Shown: positions 42,167 to 50,902, numbered from the stretch's first letter. The stretch: 64,000 nucleotides of DNA from Flavivirga rizhaonensis (GCF_004791695.1 NZ_SRSO01000009.1:1-64000), one strand, 5' to 3'. The notes: a model not told the origin generated them from the sequence alone. Translations and numbers: made by a program.

Positions 42167-43002
42167 AATTATTATTTGATACGGTCTCTTATAATTGTAG
42201 CAAACTTGTCACAAACACATATAGCACATCTTTTTCTTTAGCTACAAAAATGCTTTCTAAATCTATTAGAATGGATATTTACAATATTTACGGCTTTGTT
42301 CGTTTTGCTGATGAGATTGTTGATTCTTTCCATGACTATAATAAAGAGCTGCTATTTAATAAATTTTCTGACGATTTAGAACTTGCACTAAAAGACAAAA
42401 TTAGTTTAAACCCTATACTTAACTCTTTTCAACATACATTCCATAAATATAGTTTAGACAAAAGTTTAGTAGATGCTTTTATGAAAAGCATGCGTATGGA
42501 TTTACACAAAACTAAATATCTTACAGAAGAAGAATACAGAGCTTATATTTATGGATCTGCTGATGTCGTGGGACTCATGTGCTTAAAAGTTTTTGTAAAA
42601 GGGGACTATATTAAATATAAAGCACTTAAAAATACTGCTATGTCATTAGGCTCAGCTTTTCAAAAAGTAAATTTTTTAAGAGACTTGAAAGCCGACCATG
42701 ATGATTTAAACAGAACTTATTTCCCTAAAACGGATTTAAACAATTTAGATGAAACTGCTAAACAAAATATTATAGACGATATAGAAACAGACTTTGCAAA
42801 AGGTTTAAGTGGTATAAAAAAATTACCTATAGAAGCCAAATTTGGTGTTTTTATGGCATATAGGTACTATCGTCAATTATTAAAAAAGTTGAAAAAGACT
42901 CCAGCTTTACAAATAAAAAATACCAGAATACGAGTTTCTAACCCCAAAAAAATAGAACTTTTAATGCGAAGTTATGTAAAGTATCAATTAAATTTAATGT
43001 AA
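42163..43002 (+). CDS. crtB: Phytoene synthase
   Basis: CrtB joins two geranylgeranyl diphosphates into phytoene, the first committed carotenoid step. The 279-residue protein has both Asp-rich motifs that bind the diphosphates through magnesium: FADEIVDS and FLRDLKADHDD. Its start ATGA overlaps the crtI stop. No geranylgeranyl diphosphate synthase gene is in the cluster, so that precursor must come from elsewhere in the genome. Confidence 0.96.
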   Translation: MKLLFDTVSYNCSKLVTNTYSTSFSLATKMLSKSIRMDIYNIYGFVRFADEIVDSFHDYNKELLFNKFSDDLELALKDKISLNPILNSFQHTFHKYSLDKSLVDAFMKSMRMDLHKTKYLTEEEYRAYIYGSADVVGLMCLKVFVKGDYIKYKALKNTAMSLGSAFQKVNFLRDLKADHDDLNRTYFPKTDLNNLDETAKQNIIDDIETDFAKGLSGIKKLPIEAKFGVFMAYRYYRQLLKKLKKTPALQIKNTRIRVSNPKKIELLMRSYVKYQLNLM

Positions 43003-43011
43003 TTTTATAAT

Positions 43012-43461
43012 ATGCATACGGTATATTGGATATTGATTTTTTTAGGGACTTATTGTTTTATGGAGTTCATGGCTTGGTTTACACATAAATATGTGATGCA
43101 TGGCTTTTTATGGTCTTTACACAAAGATCACCACCAAAAAGATCATGATAGCTGGTTTGAGCGAAACGACGCTTTCTTCTTATTTTATGCTGTTGTTAGT
43201 ATTGCTTTTTTCTTGCTATGGAAACACACAAGTTTTTGGGCAGGTTTGCCAATAGGTATAGGTATATTTGTTTACGGTTTATCTTATTTCATGGTGCATG
43301 ATATCTTTATACATCAGCGTTTTAAGTTATTTAGAAATGCCAATAATTGGTATGCTAAAGGCGTAAGGCGTGCCCATAAAATGCATCATAAACATTTAGG
43401 TAAAAAAGATGGAGAATGTTTTGGAATGCTGTTTGTTCCCTTTAAATACTTCAAAAAGTAA
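43012..43461 (+). CDS. crtZ: Beta-carotene hydroxylase
   Basis: CrtZ adds 3-hydroxyl groups to beta-carotene, giving zeaxanthin. The 149-residue membrane protein has all four histidine clusters of the di-iron fatty acid hydroxylase family: HKYVMH, HKDHH, the HDIFIH region and HKMHH. It starts 9 nt after crtB and ends 3 nt before the cyclase gene. Zeaxanthin is the expected yellow pigment and is typical of Flavobacteriaceae. Confidence 0.95.
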   Translation: MHTVYWILIFLGTYCFMEFMAWFTHKYVMHGFLWSLHKDHHQKDHDSWFERNDAFFLFYAVVSIAFFLLWKHTSFWAGLPIGIGIFVYGLSYFMVHDIFIHQRFKLFRNANNWYAKGVRRAHKMHHKHLGKKDGECFGMLFVPFKYFKK

Positions 43462-43464
43462 TAG

Positions 43465-44175
43465 ATGAATTATTTATATCTGTTACTAAATTTAGGATCT
43501 TTATCTGTTCCTTTTTTATTTAGTTTCCACCCTAAGCTAATGTTTTACAAACGCTGGAAATCTTTATTTATAGGCCTCTTAATAAGCATGTCCATATTTA
43601 TTCCCTGGGACATTATCTTTACTATAAATGGTATTTGGGGGTTTAATCAAGATTATTTTCTGGGTCTCAAGATATTTTCTTTACCTATAGAAGAATGGCT
43701 TTTTTTTATATGCATCCCCTACGCTTGTACTTTTACACACTATGCGTTATTGTATTATTTCCCAAATCTAAAATTACCACAGACAACAGCTAAAACTATT
43801 AGCTACTTACTTATATTTTTATTATTAATAATTTCAATTTATAATAGTAGTAAATGGTACACATTTATAAATTTTGTACTAGCAACTATTTTAATTGCCA
43901 TTGTAATAAAAAAGAATCCTGATTTATTAAGCAGTTTCTACCTAACATTTTTAGTAATGCTTATACCTTTTTTTATAGTAAATGGTATATTAACCGGTAG
44001 TTTTATTTCTAATGAAGTTGTTTGGTATAATAATTCAGAAAATTTGAATATTAGATTATTTACAATTCCAATTGAAGATACCATATATGCATTTTCTCTT
44101 ATTCTCTTGAATTTATTTATAATGACTCGTTTTGAGAATGAAAGAAAGCTTTCTATTTCAGCAAGTCATCAATAG
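43465..44175 (+). CDS. crtY: Lycopene cyclase, CrtYcd type
   Basis: This enzyme closes the beta-ionone rings of lycopene to make beta-carotene. The 236-residue membrane protein has about seven helices and two repeats, each with the catalytic acidic pattern: LPIEEWLFF in the first and IPIEDTIYA in the second. This is the fused form of the heterodimeric CrtYc/CrtYd cyclases, unrelated to the soluble CrtY fold. The symbol follows common use. Its 3' end overlaps the tlpA gene on the other strand by 23 nt, with no terminator seen. Confidence 0.88.
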   Translation: MNYLYLLLNLGSLSVPFLFSFHPKLMFYKRWKSLFIGLLISMSIFIPWDIIFTINGIWGFNQDYFLGLKIFSLPIEEWLFFICIPYACTFTHYALLYYFPNLKLPQTTAKTISYLLIFLLLIISIYNSSKWYTFINFVLATILIAIVIKKNPDLLSSFYLTFLVMLIPFFIVNGILTGSFISNEVVWYNNSENLNIRLFTIPIEDTIYAFSLILLNLFIMTRFENERKLSISASHQ

Positions 44176-44719
44176 CACTTCTAACTGTATCACTATTCCA
44201 ATTTGCAGCGCCGTTTTTATCAATTATAATATGGCCTTGAGTATCAATTAAAAATGTTCGTGGAATACTTGTAACATCAAAAGGCTCTGGATACTTAGTT
44301 AATGGGTTATACACTTTAAAAGTATAGCCGTTTTTATTTAAAAATTGATTGATTACTGTGTGATCTTCATTAGAAACAAAGACAAATTCAACTTTATCCT
44401 TATAATCATTGTAAAGCGATTGCATACTAGGCATTTCTGCGATACATGGTGGACACCAGGTTGCCCAAAAATTCACTAAAACAACACGTCCTTTTATTTG
44501 ATCAAAATCTAAAGTTCCACCTTGGTCATCTTTAAGCCTCCAATCATAATTTATCAAACTTGCTTGTTTCTCATTACTGATTACCGATGGACCAAAAAGT
44601 GCCAGCCCTTTATGCAATAGTATTTGTATAGGTTGTCTGGTTTGTGGAATAATTAAAATAGCAATAATGACTAGGTATATAAGATTCTTTAAGCTATTTT
44701 TTTTTCTTCTTCTTAACAT
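44153..44719 (-). CDS. TlpA-like thiol-disulfide oxidoreductase
   Basis: This is a thioredoxin-fold protein anchored in the inner membrane with its active site in the periplasm. The protein has basic residues and one membrane helix at the N-terminus (MLRRRKKN, then LIYLVIIAILII). The thioredoxin domain carries active site WATWCPPC, and a cis-Pro TSIPRTF motif follows. The start at 44719 is preferred: the first ATG at 44737 is buried in a terminator hairpin. It probably helps reduce c-type cytochromes or other envelope thiols, but no partner gene is adjacent. Confidence 0.9.
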   Translation of the reverse strand: MLRRRKKNSLKNLIYLVIIAILIIPQTRQPIQILLHKGLALFGPSVISNEKQASLINYDWRLKDDQGGTLDFDQIKGRVVLVNFWATWCPPCIAEMPSMQSLYNDYKDKVEFVFVSNEDHTVINQFLNKNGYTFKVYNPLTKYPEPFDVTSIPRTFLIDTQGHIIIDKNGAANWNSDTVRSAIDDLLK

Positions 44720-44732
44720 ATATAAATTAAAA

Positions 44733-44760
44733 GGCATAGTTTCTATGTCGAAACTATGCC
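44733..44760 (-). terminator. Terminator between the lipoprotein and tlpA
   Basis: GGCATAGTTTC pairs perfectly with GAAACTATGCC (11 bp), loop TATGTC, followed on the minus strand by TTTTAATTT. It ends the lipoprotein transcript and overlaps a possible upstream tlpA start. Confidence 0.8.
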
Positions 44761-44797
44761 TGAAATCTAATTAAAATAAAAATATTTTATACTATTT

Positions 44798-45694
44798 TTA
44801 TCGTGAAACTTTTCCAGATAAAGCTACTACTGGTCCTGTTCCCATAGATATAACTGTATGATCTGCTGCATCATCTGGTACAACATGAGCCAACGGTTTT
44901 AACGTAAATGGTGCTGCGTTATCATCTGGACTTGGTTCTATAGAAATAACAATAGTTGCTCCTTTTAAGTCTGTTGGGAATGTTACTCCATTAGGTGCAT
45001 TTTCTAAAAAATCTTCTCCTGGAAAAAATCCATCTGCTCCATTTGGTGTTGGTAGAGCAACATTTCCACTAAAAGGCGCCGCATCATCAGTTGCTGCTAC
45101 TTTAGTAAATGTACCTGTACTTATTGGAGTACCATTAATTACTGCCCATCCTTCATATTTCCACCCAGCTCCTAATGTTGGTAAATCTAGTCCTGCTACT
45201 GGAGGCGGTGCATTTGTATTATCTAAAAACCAAACACCGCTAGATTCATTTGTGTCATCGCTATCTGTGGGGGTCGCCAAAATATACTTACCTGTAGCAT
45301 TACTAAAGTCTCCTACAATACCTGTACTTACATTCGCTGTATTTCCAGAGAAACCTCCTGCTAATAATTTTGTTTCTGCTGGTGTTGCAGCTTCAACTCC
45401 AGTTTCACCTGCAGGTTCAATTGATAGTACAAAATCTGTTGCATTTTTTAATAGAGTTGCATCCACTGTAAAAGATTGTGGGAATGAAACCGAGCTAAAC
45501 GTTCCTGTTGAAACTGGTGCTCCATTTACAATTATCCAGCCTTCGTAAACATAGCCACTACCTAAAGCTTCTAAACCATCTAATTCCAGAGTTAAACTAG
45601 CAGTCGATGGTACATTATTATCGTCATCATTGCTACAAGAACTAGCTAATAATCCTATTGCTAATACTGTAACTATAAACATTTTCTTAATCAT
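44798..45694 (-). CDS. Lipoprotein with two anti-sigma-K-like modules
   Basis: The 298-residue lipoprotein (LLASSC, then SNDDDN) contains a duplicated module. GYVYEGWIIVNGAPVSTGTF in the first and GWKYEGWAVINGTPISTGTF in the second match almost residue by residue, about 150 residues apart. Each ends with a strand holding a FVLSIEP or IVISIEP motif. These patterns resemble the outer domain of RskA-type anti-sigma factors. There is no cytoplasmic sigma-binding part and no membrane helix, so it is not a working anti-sigma factor itself. Its function is unknown. It is downstream of a Crp/Fnr gene, apart by a hairpin. Confidence 0.7.
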   Translation of the reverse strand: MIKKMFIVTVLAIGLLASSCSNDDDNNVPSTASLTLELDGLEALGSGYVYEGWIIVNGAPVSTGTFSSVSFPQSFTVDATLLKNATDFVLSIEPAGETGVEAATPAETKLLAGGFSGNTANVSTGIVGDFSNATGKYILATPTDSDDTNESSGVWFLDNTNAPPPVAGLDLPTLGAGWKYEGWAVINGTPISTGTFTKVAATDDAAPFSGNVALPTPNGADGFFPGEDFLENAPNGVTFPTDLKGATIVISIEPSPDDNAAPFTLKPLAHVVPDDAADHTVISMGTGPVVALSGKVSR

Positions 45695-45749
45695 TGTCTT
45701 TTTTTTAAAGTTTTTAATACTTCAAAATTAAAGCATACAGATTTTATAA

Positions 45750-45769
45750 AATGTTAGCTATCTAACATT
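45750..45769 (-). terminator. Hairpin at the end of the Crp/Fnr gene
   Basis: AATGTTAG, loop CTAT, CTAACATT is a perfect 8-bp stem overlapping the stop codon, with a modest T run on the minus strand. Confidence 0.5.
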
Positions 45770-46439
45770 AAGCGATATTTTTATGAATTCTTATTTCTTT
45801 TCTAGAGAATTGGATTACTTTTTCTTCCTTTAATTCGTTTAAAAGTATATTCAACGTAGGTCTGGAAGTTCCTATTAAAGATGCAATATCTTTTTGTGTA
45901 TACGGATGATGAATTACTTTATCACCTGTTTTTTCACAATCGTATCCATAGTCTGAGCATAACTCATCTAAAAATTCTATAAGGCGTGTTTTGGTATCTT
46001 TAAATAGTAGTAATTGTAATCGTCGTTCTAATTTTTTTAATTTAAAACCGATGACTTTATATACTTTAAAACTAAAGGTTTGATTATTTCGCATTAAATC
46101 ATGCATAGTATCAACGCCTATAGGGCAAATACTTGTCGTATTGTCAATTGATTGGGCAAATTCTTCTCGTTTGGACTCTCCAAGAATAGCAGTTTCACCA
46201 AATAACTCTCCACGTGTTAAAATAGCTTTAATAACTTCGTCTCCTTCTTCACTGTAATACCCTATTTTAACTTTACCTTTTTCTATAAGATATACTTTGT
46301 TTGCAGAGTCTTCTTCAAAGTATATGTAGTCTTTCTTTTTGTAGGCATCAAAATCGTGATTGGCTTTGTAAGCTTTAAATTTGTGGGGACAAAGCACCTT
46401 GAAAAGATTGACATCATCAAAAAACCAAAGTGATTTCAT
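45768..46439 (-). CDS. Crp/Fnr family transcriptional regulator
   Basis: The 223-residue protein has an N-terminal cyclic-nucleotide-type barrel (about 25-130, with GKVKIGYYSEEGDEVI and RGELFGETAILGE) and a C-terminal winged helix (YTQKDIASLIGTSRPTLNILL, about 178-198). No cysteine set for an iron-sulfur cluster as in Fnr is seen. The cAMP pocket residues are only partly matched, so the ligand is unknown. It may control the lipoprotein gene downstream or genes elsewhere. Confidence 0.9.
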   Translation of the reverse strand: MKSLWFFDDVNLFKVLCPHKFKAYKANHDFDAYKKKDYIYFEEDSANKVYLIEKGKVKIGYYSEEGDEVIKAILTRGELFGETAILGESKREEFAQSIDNTTSICPIGVDTMHDLMRNNQTFSFKVYKVIGFKLKKLERRLQLLLFKDTKTRLIEFLDELCSDYGYDCEKTGDKVIHHPYTQKDIASLIGTSRPTLNILLNELKEEKVIQFSRKEIRIHKNIA

Positions 46440-46509
46440 TAATTTATTATTTTTTGTTATCTTATTTACAGTCGAGAGAGACTAAAAAAGCTTACAAATA
46501 AGTATAAAA

Positions 46510-46530
46510 AAACCTCCAATTAGGAGGTTT
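46510..46530 (-). terminator. Terminator after the DUF5606 gene
   Basis: AAACCTCC pairs with GGAGGTTT (8 bp), and a run of Ts follows on the minus strand. Confidence 0.85.
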
Positions 46531-46536
46531 AAAATT

Positions 46537-46968
46537 TTATTCTTCTTCGTCTGATACTGTTTCGGTTTCTTTTTCAGAATCTAAAAAATCCAGCATATCA
46601 TGTTTCTGTAGTAAATTATACCATTGTATTATTTTTTTAATATCGCTTGCATATACCCTATCCTCATCATAATCTGGCAATACATCAAAGAAATATTCTT
46701 CTAATTTATCTTTACTATCTTTAGGTTTTACAGAAGCTTGTTTTCCATTTTCCTTTTCCTTAATATTCTCAAGAACTTTCTTTAATGGTATTTCTTCTGT
46801 TAAAGTGTAGATTGCAATTTCACTTAAAATGCTAATATTATTTTGTACACTTACAGAAATACGTTTGTTATCTATTAACGACTCTGCAACAAAACCTCCT
46901 CGTGTTTGTGCTATTAATTTATATAATCCTGGTTTTCCACCTATTGATAGTACTTTATCTAAACTCAT
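46537..46968 (-). CDS. DUF5606 domain protein
   Basis: This 143-residue protein is common in Bacteroidetes beside def and ruvX. The N-terminal half is a small beta barrel (SLDKVLSIGGKPGLYKLI, then GGFVAESL) that looks like an RNA- or ligand-binding fold. A helical part follows (YDEDRVYASDIKKIIQWYNLL), with a Glu-rich end. It has no signal peptide and no known function. The def-ruvX-DUF5606 grouping suggests a link to translation or core upkeep, but this is inference only. Confidence 0.82.
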   Translation of the reverse strand: MSLDKVLSIGGKPGLYKLIAQTRGGFVAESLIDNKRISVSVQNNISILSEIAIYTLTEEIPLKKVLENIKEKENGKQASVKPKDSKDKLEEYFFDVLPDYDEDRVYASDIKKIIQWYNLLQKHDMLDFLDSEKETETVSDEEE

Positions 46969-47025
46969 AATTATTTATTAAAAGAGAGAGGCAAATATCA
47001 ACCGTTTATTAATTGCTTGCAAATA

Positions 47026-47616
47026 TTATCGCTTCTTTTTTTGATCAGGAAAACGCATTCTATAATCAACACTAATCTTCCCTTTAGATATATTAGTTAA
47101 CCTTCCTTTTATTAATCGTTTTTTTAAACTAGAAAGTTTATCTGTAAATAAAATACCTTCAATATGATCATATTCATGTTGAATAACTCTGGCTATCAAT
47201 CCATCAAAAACTTCAGTATGTGGTTTAAAATTTTCATCAACGTACTCAACAGTTATTTTTGGCTGTCTAAAAACATCCTCTCTAACATCTGGAATGCTTA
47301 AACATCCCTCATTAAAAGCCCACTCATCACCTTCTTCTTTGGTTATTTTGGCATTAATAAAAACACGCTTAAAGTCTTTTAATTTTTTTTGTTCTTCTGC
47401 AGTTAAATCTTCATCTTCCGCAAAAGGTGTCGTATCAACCAAAAACAGTCTAATAGGTAATCCTATTTGAGGTGCAGCAAGACCAACACCATAGGCATTA
47501 TACATAGTTTCAAACATATTGTCTAAAAGCGTATCAAGTTTTGGATACTCTTTAGTGATGTCTTTTCCTTTCTTTTTTAAGACTGGGTCGCCATAGGCTA
47601 CTATTGGTAAAATCAT
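47026..47616 (-). CDS. def: Peptide deformylase
   Basis: This metallo-enzyme removes the formyl group from new protein N-termini. The 196-residue protein has all three motifs: GVGLAAPQIG, EGCLS with the metal Cys, and QHEYDHIEG with the two metal His and catalytic Glu. Length is normal with a basic C-terminal extension. A -7 element (TATTTTTG, minus strand, 47641-47648) lies 25 nt before the start. Confidence 0.97.
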   Translation of the reverse strand: MILPIVAYGDPVLKKKGKDITKEYPKLDTLLDNMFETMYNAYGVGLAAPQIGLPIRLFLVDTTPFAEDEDLTAEEQKKLKDFKRVFINAKITKEEGDEWAFNEGCLSIPDVREDVFRQPKITVEYVDENFKPHTEVFDGLIARVIQHEYDHIEGILFTDKLSSLKKRLIKGRLTNISKGKISVDYRMRFPDQKKKR

Positions 47617-47706
47617 TATTTGCTCAGTGTTTTATGTTTGCAAAAATACTAATACTATAATTTACTGGTATAATTTATATAAAATTTATTCTTAATGAAG
47701 CTCTAC

Positions 47707-48117
47707 TTATTTGGAATACAAATAACTCTGTAAAATAAGTGTGGCACTAATTTCGTCTATTAATGCTTTATTTTTTCGCTGGTTCTTTTTTAAACCGCTA
47801 TCAATCATCGTTTGAAAAGCCATTTTTGAAGTAAATCGTTCGTCTACTCTTTCTATTGGAATATTAGGAAATTCCTTTTTTAAATTATCAATAAAAGGCA
47901 GTATGTGAATTTCACTTTCTGAAGCGGTATTATTCATTTGTTTTGGCTCACCAACTAAAAATAGTTCAACTTCTTCCTTAATAGTATAATCTTTTAAAAA
48001 CTTTAAAAGTTCTTTTGTATTAACAGTAGTAAGTCCAGAAGCTATAATTTGTAATTCATCTGTCACAGCTATACCTGTTCTTTTAGTACCATAATCTATT
48101 GCTAATATGCGAGCCAT
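47707..48117 (-). CDS. ruvX: Putative pre-16S rRNA nuclease / RuvX (YqgF)
   Basis: This RNase H-fold nuclease matures the 16S rRNA 5' end in E. coli and may also act on Holliday junctions. The 136-residue protein has the YqgF motifs: first Asp in ILAIDYGTKRTGIA, VGEPKQMN, ERVDERFTS and a final Asp-containing DEISATLIL. Its own -7 element (TATTTTTG, minus strand, 48132-48139) is 15 nt before the start. It lies with def and DUF5606, a common Bacteroidetes arrangement. Confidence 0.93.
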   Translation of the reverse strand: MARILAIDYGTKRTGIAVTDELQIIASGLTTVNTKELLKFLKDYTIKEEVELFLVGEPKQMNNTASESEIHILPFIDNLKKEFPNIPIERVDERFTSKMAFQTMIDSGLKKNQRKNKALIDEISATLILQSYLYSK

Positions 48118-48164
48118 ATAAATATTTTGTACAAAAATAGTTTAATAAACTACCTCGGGGCAAG

Positions 48165-48222
48165 TCCAGAAGGTATTAAATTCAAAAAAAAGAAAAACGG
48201 GGTAAGTAGCATCGGGGTATTA
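48165..48222. repeat. Imperfect CGGGG-containing repeat
   Basis: ACCTCGGGGCAAGTCC and a shorter CATCGGGGTATTAATCC lie about 50 nt apart. The first looks like a short intergenic repeat seen in other Flavobacteria. The second may be a decayed copy. Confidence 0.3.
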
Positions 48223-48247
48223 ATCCTAAAAGCTTAATAAAATAAGA

Positions 48248-48272
48248 AAGGCTGCCTTTTCAGACAGCCTAC
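48248..48272 (-). terminator. Terminator after the small secreted protein
   Basis: AGGCTG pairs with CAGCCT around a 10-nt loop, and on the minus strand a T-rich tract follows. Confidence 0.65.
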
Positions 48273-48318
48273 TCAACTTTAACTTTAACCTTGATTAATA
48301 ATATTTAAAATCTATATG

Positions 48319-48627
48319 TTAAGCCTTGACTGGCTTGTTTATTTTTGGAAATAAAAACTTAATATTTTCAACATTTCTTACTCTATTAAGATATCGTCTA
48401 ATATCACTAGTACGTGCAATAGATTCTCTTAATTCTTTAGCATCAATTAACACGGTGTCATTTTCTTTTACAGTTTTAACTGCATTATCTTTAACCGTAG
48501 TTACTTCCTCTCCATTTACAGATACTGATATAACTTTATTTTCTTCTATCTTATTAGTATCGCTTTGAGCTATCCCGAAAGAGAAAGAAAGTAATAAAAT
48601 TAATAGTATGTATGTATTTGTTTTCAT
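48319..48627 (-). CDS. Small secreted protein, function unknown
   Basis: The product from MKTNTYILL has 102 residues and a clear signal peptide (about 1-21, ending GIAQ). A longer start at 48648 would put seven extra residues before the signal. The mature part is polar, with a valine-rich strand (NKVISVSVNGEEVTTV) and a C-terminal basic helix. No known motif is seen. It is a single gene with its own terminator. It faces the dapD region, and the gap between them has unusual hairpins. Confidence 0.6.
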   Translation of the reverse strand: MKTNTYILLILLLSFSFGIAQSDTNKIEENKVISVSVNGEEVTTVKDNAVKTVKENDTVLIDAKELRESIARTSDIRRYLNRVRNVENIKFLFPKINKPVKA

Positions 48628-48958
48628 TTTGTTTATCATCGTTTGCATATTCCAAATATATGCTCATACCAAAGCTCAAACACAAAAAATTAGTTATAAG
48701 CCAACGTATTTTCGTTTAGTAGTGGAGCTACAAATTTTTATCGATAAACAGATTAAAGGTCTTTTTTAAAAGACGAAATACAACAAAAATGCATTTCGTC
48801 GATTTATTTTTTTCTTTCAAAGGAAAAATAGACTTTTGTTTTTGTTAAGTTTTGCAGGAATCGACGAAAAGTTTGAGGTTCTTCATAATTGATATAATGA
48901 CTTTTTCGTTCTATTTTTTAAATGATACCTATTATATTTGCTCAAAATTTAAATATCA
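48628..48958. promoter_or_regulatory. Intergenic region with competing hairpins before dapD
   Basis: Three overlapping stems are possible: GTCTTTT/AAAAGAC (48759-48774); GACGAAAT/ATTTCGTC (48772-48800), followed by a T run; and TTTCGTCGATT/AATCGACGAAA (48794-48869). They share arms, so only some can form at once, as in attenuators. A -7 element for dapD, TATATTTG, is at 48933-48940. No gene is seen. Confidence 0.45.
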
Positions 48959-49774
48959 ATGACAGAATTACAACAAATCATAGAAAAGGCTTGGGAGAAT
49001 AGAGATCTTTTAAAAGAAGAAACAACAACTTCTGCTATAAGAAAGGTTATAGATTTATTAGATAAAGGTGAATTGAGAGTAGCGGAACCAATCGAAGGTG
49101 GTTGGCAAGTTAACGAATGGGTAAAAAAAGGAGTTGTTTTATATTTTCCAATTCAGAAAATGGAAACTATTGAGGCTGGTCCCTTAGAATTTCATGATAA
49201 AATTCCATTAAAACGTGGTTATGCAGAAAAAGGAATTCGTGTGGTTCCTCATGCAGTTGCAAGACATGGTGCTTATATTTCTAGTGGTACTATATTAATG
49301 CCTAGTTATGTAAATATTGGTGCTTATGTAGATGAAGGTACTATGGTAGATACTTGGGCTACAGTTGGTAGCTGTGCTCAAATAGGTAAAAATGTACATT
49401 TATCTGGTGGTGTTGGTATTGGTGGTGTTTTAGAACCTTTACAAGCTGCCCCTGTAATTATAGAGGATAATGCCTTTATTGGATCTAGATGTATCGTTGT
49501 TGAAGGGGTACGTGTTGAAACCGAAGCTGTTTTAGGTGCTGGTGTTGTTTTAACAATGAGTACAAAAATTATTGATGTAACTGGTGATGAACCTATTGAA
49601 TATAAAGGTAGAGTACCTGCCCGTTCTGTAGTTATACCTGGTAGTTATGCTAAAGAATTCCCTTCTGGTAGTTATAATGTACCTTGTGCTTTAATTATTG
49701 GTAAACGTAAAGAGAGTACTAATAAAAAAACGTCGCTAAACGATGCTTTAAGAGAGCATGATGTAGCTGTTTAA
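48959..49774 (+). CDS. dapD: Tetrahydrodipicolinate N-succinyltransferase
   Basis: DapD succinylates tetrahydrodipicolinate on the way to diaminopimelate and lysine, needed for peptidoglycan. The 271-residue protein has the left-handed beta helix with hexapeptide repeats (about 95-215; ISSGTILMPSYVNIGAYVDE, ENAFIGSR-type turns) and an N-terminal helical domain. Length and sequence fit the family well. It stands alone, with a possible attenuator-like region upstream. Confidence 0.96.
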   Translation: MTELQQIIEKAWENRDLLKEETTTSAIRKVIDLLDKGELRVAEPIEGGWQVNEWVKKGVVLYFPIQKMETIEAGPLEFHDKIPLKRGYAEKGIRVVPHAVARHGAYISSGTILMPSYVNIGAYVDEGTMVDTWATVGSCAQIGKNVHLSGGVGIGGVLEPLQAAPVIIEDNAFIGSRCIVVEGVRVETEAVLGAGVVLTMSTKIIDVTGDEPIEYKGRVPARSVVIPGSYAKEFPSGSYNVPCALIIGKRKESTNKKTSLNDALREHDVAV

Positions 49775-49780
49775 ACTAGT

Positions 49781-49811
49781 AGCAGTATGCAGTTGCAGTA
49801 AACAGTACCTA
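49781..49811. repeat. Short imperfect GCAGT repeats after dapD
   Basis: Three GCAGT units and one CAGT unit occur within about 30 nt. The array is short and imperfect, with no clear function. Confidence 0.3.
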
Positions 49812-49852
49812 CTCATTTGCAAAAAACACATAAAAAATCGAAGTTGTAAATT

Positions 49853-50899
49853 TTGAAAATCTTAATCATACAACAAAAAATGATTGGCGATGTGCTTACA
49901 AGCAGTATTCTGTTTGAAGCACTTCGCTTAAAATATCCAAAGGCTCAATTGGACTATTTAATAAATGAGCATACATTTCCTGTTGTAGAAAACAACCCAA
50001 ACATTGATAACTTCGTTTTGTTTACTAAACAGGATGAGCTTAGTAAATCCAATCTTCTAAAATTTGCCAGGTCTGTAGGAAATAAAAAGTACGATATAGT
50101 AGTTGATACTTATTCTAAGTTATCTAGTAATTTAATAAGTCTTTTCTCTGGGGCAAAAACTAAAATTTCATACCACAAATACTATACAACCCTTTTTTAC
50201 CATTATAATATAAAAAGGGAAAAGCATAATGATGGTAAAGCTGGATTAGCCATTGTTAATAGGATGCAGCTACTAGCTCCTTTAGGTATTGAAACATCGT
50301 TTATAAAGCCAAAAATATATTTAACTGAAAAGGAAATTTTTAACAGTAAGGAGTTTCTGGAAAGTTATCAGATAGATTTTAGTAAACCTTTATATATGAT
50401 AAGTGTATTGGGCAGTGGTAAAAACAAAACATATCCTTTTAATTATATGGCTGAAGTTATTGATACTTTAGTTAAGGAAACTTCTGGACAAATATTATTT
50501 AATTACATACCAAAACAAGAAACCGAAGCCAGAGCTATATTAGATTTATGCAAACCAGAAACTCAAAAAAATATTCACTTTAATATATTTGGAAAGAGTT
50601 TAAGAGCGTTTTTAGCCATAACATCCCATTGCGATGCATTAATTGGAAATGAAGGCGGTGCTATTAATATGGCCAAAGCATTAAACATTAAAACCTTTGC
50701 TATATACTCCCCATGGATAGATAAAGCAACCTGGAATCTTTTTGAAAATGATAATAACGTTAGTGTTCATTTAAAGGATTTTAAGCCGGAGCTATACACT
50801 AAGGCTGAAAAAAAATATAAAAAGGAAACAGCCGAGCTATATAAAAAATTTGAACCACAGCTTTTTAGAGATAAATTAAAGGCGTTCTTAAAGTTATAA
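49853..50899 (+). CDS. Glycosyltransferase family 9 (heptosyltransferase-like)
   Basis: The 348-residue protein begins MKILIIQQKMIGDVLTSSIL, the GT9 N-terminus of ADP-heptose transferases. The C-terminal domain has the ISVLGSGKNKTYP and CDALIGNEGGAINMAKAL motifs for the nucleotide sugar. A TTG start is used; no ATG is nearby. GT9 enzymes build the LPS inner core. It is the first gene of the surface-glycan cluster that runs to 57612 and has convergent neighbours. Confidence 0.9.
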   Translation: MKILIIQQKMIGDVLTSSILFEALRLKYPKAQLDYLINEHTFPVVENNPNIDNFVLFTKQDELSKSNLLKFARSVGNKKYDIVVDTYSKLSSNLISLFSGAKTKISYHKYYTTLFYHYNIKREKHNDGKAGLAIVNRMQLLAPLGIETSFIKPKIYLTEKEIFNSKEFLESYQIDFSKPLYMISVLGSGKNKTYPFNYMAEVIDTLVKETSGQILFNYIPKQETEARAILDLCKPETQKNIHFNIFGKSLRAFLAITSHCDALIGNEGGAINMAKALNIKTFAIYSPWIDKATWNLFENDNNVSVHLKDFKPELYTKAEKKYKKETAELYKKFEPQLFRDKLKAFLKL

Positions 50900-50902
50900 T
50901 TA

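Noticed and set aside
44798..45694. Anti-sigma factor for the nearby regulators
   Set aside because: It lacks a cytoplasmic sigma-binding segment and a membrane helix, and no sigma gene is adjacent.
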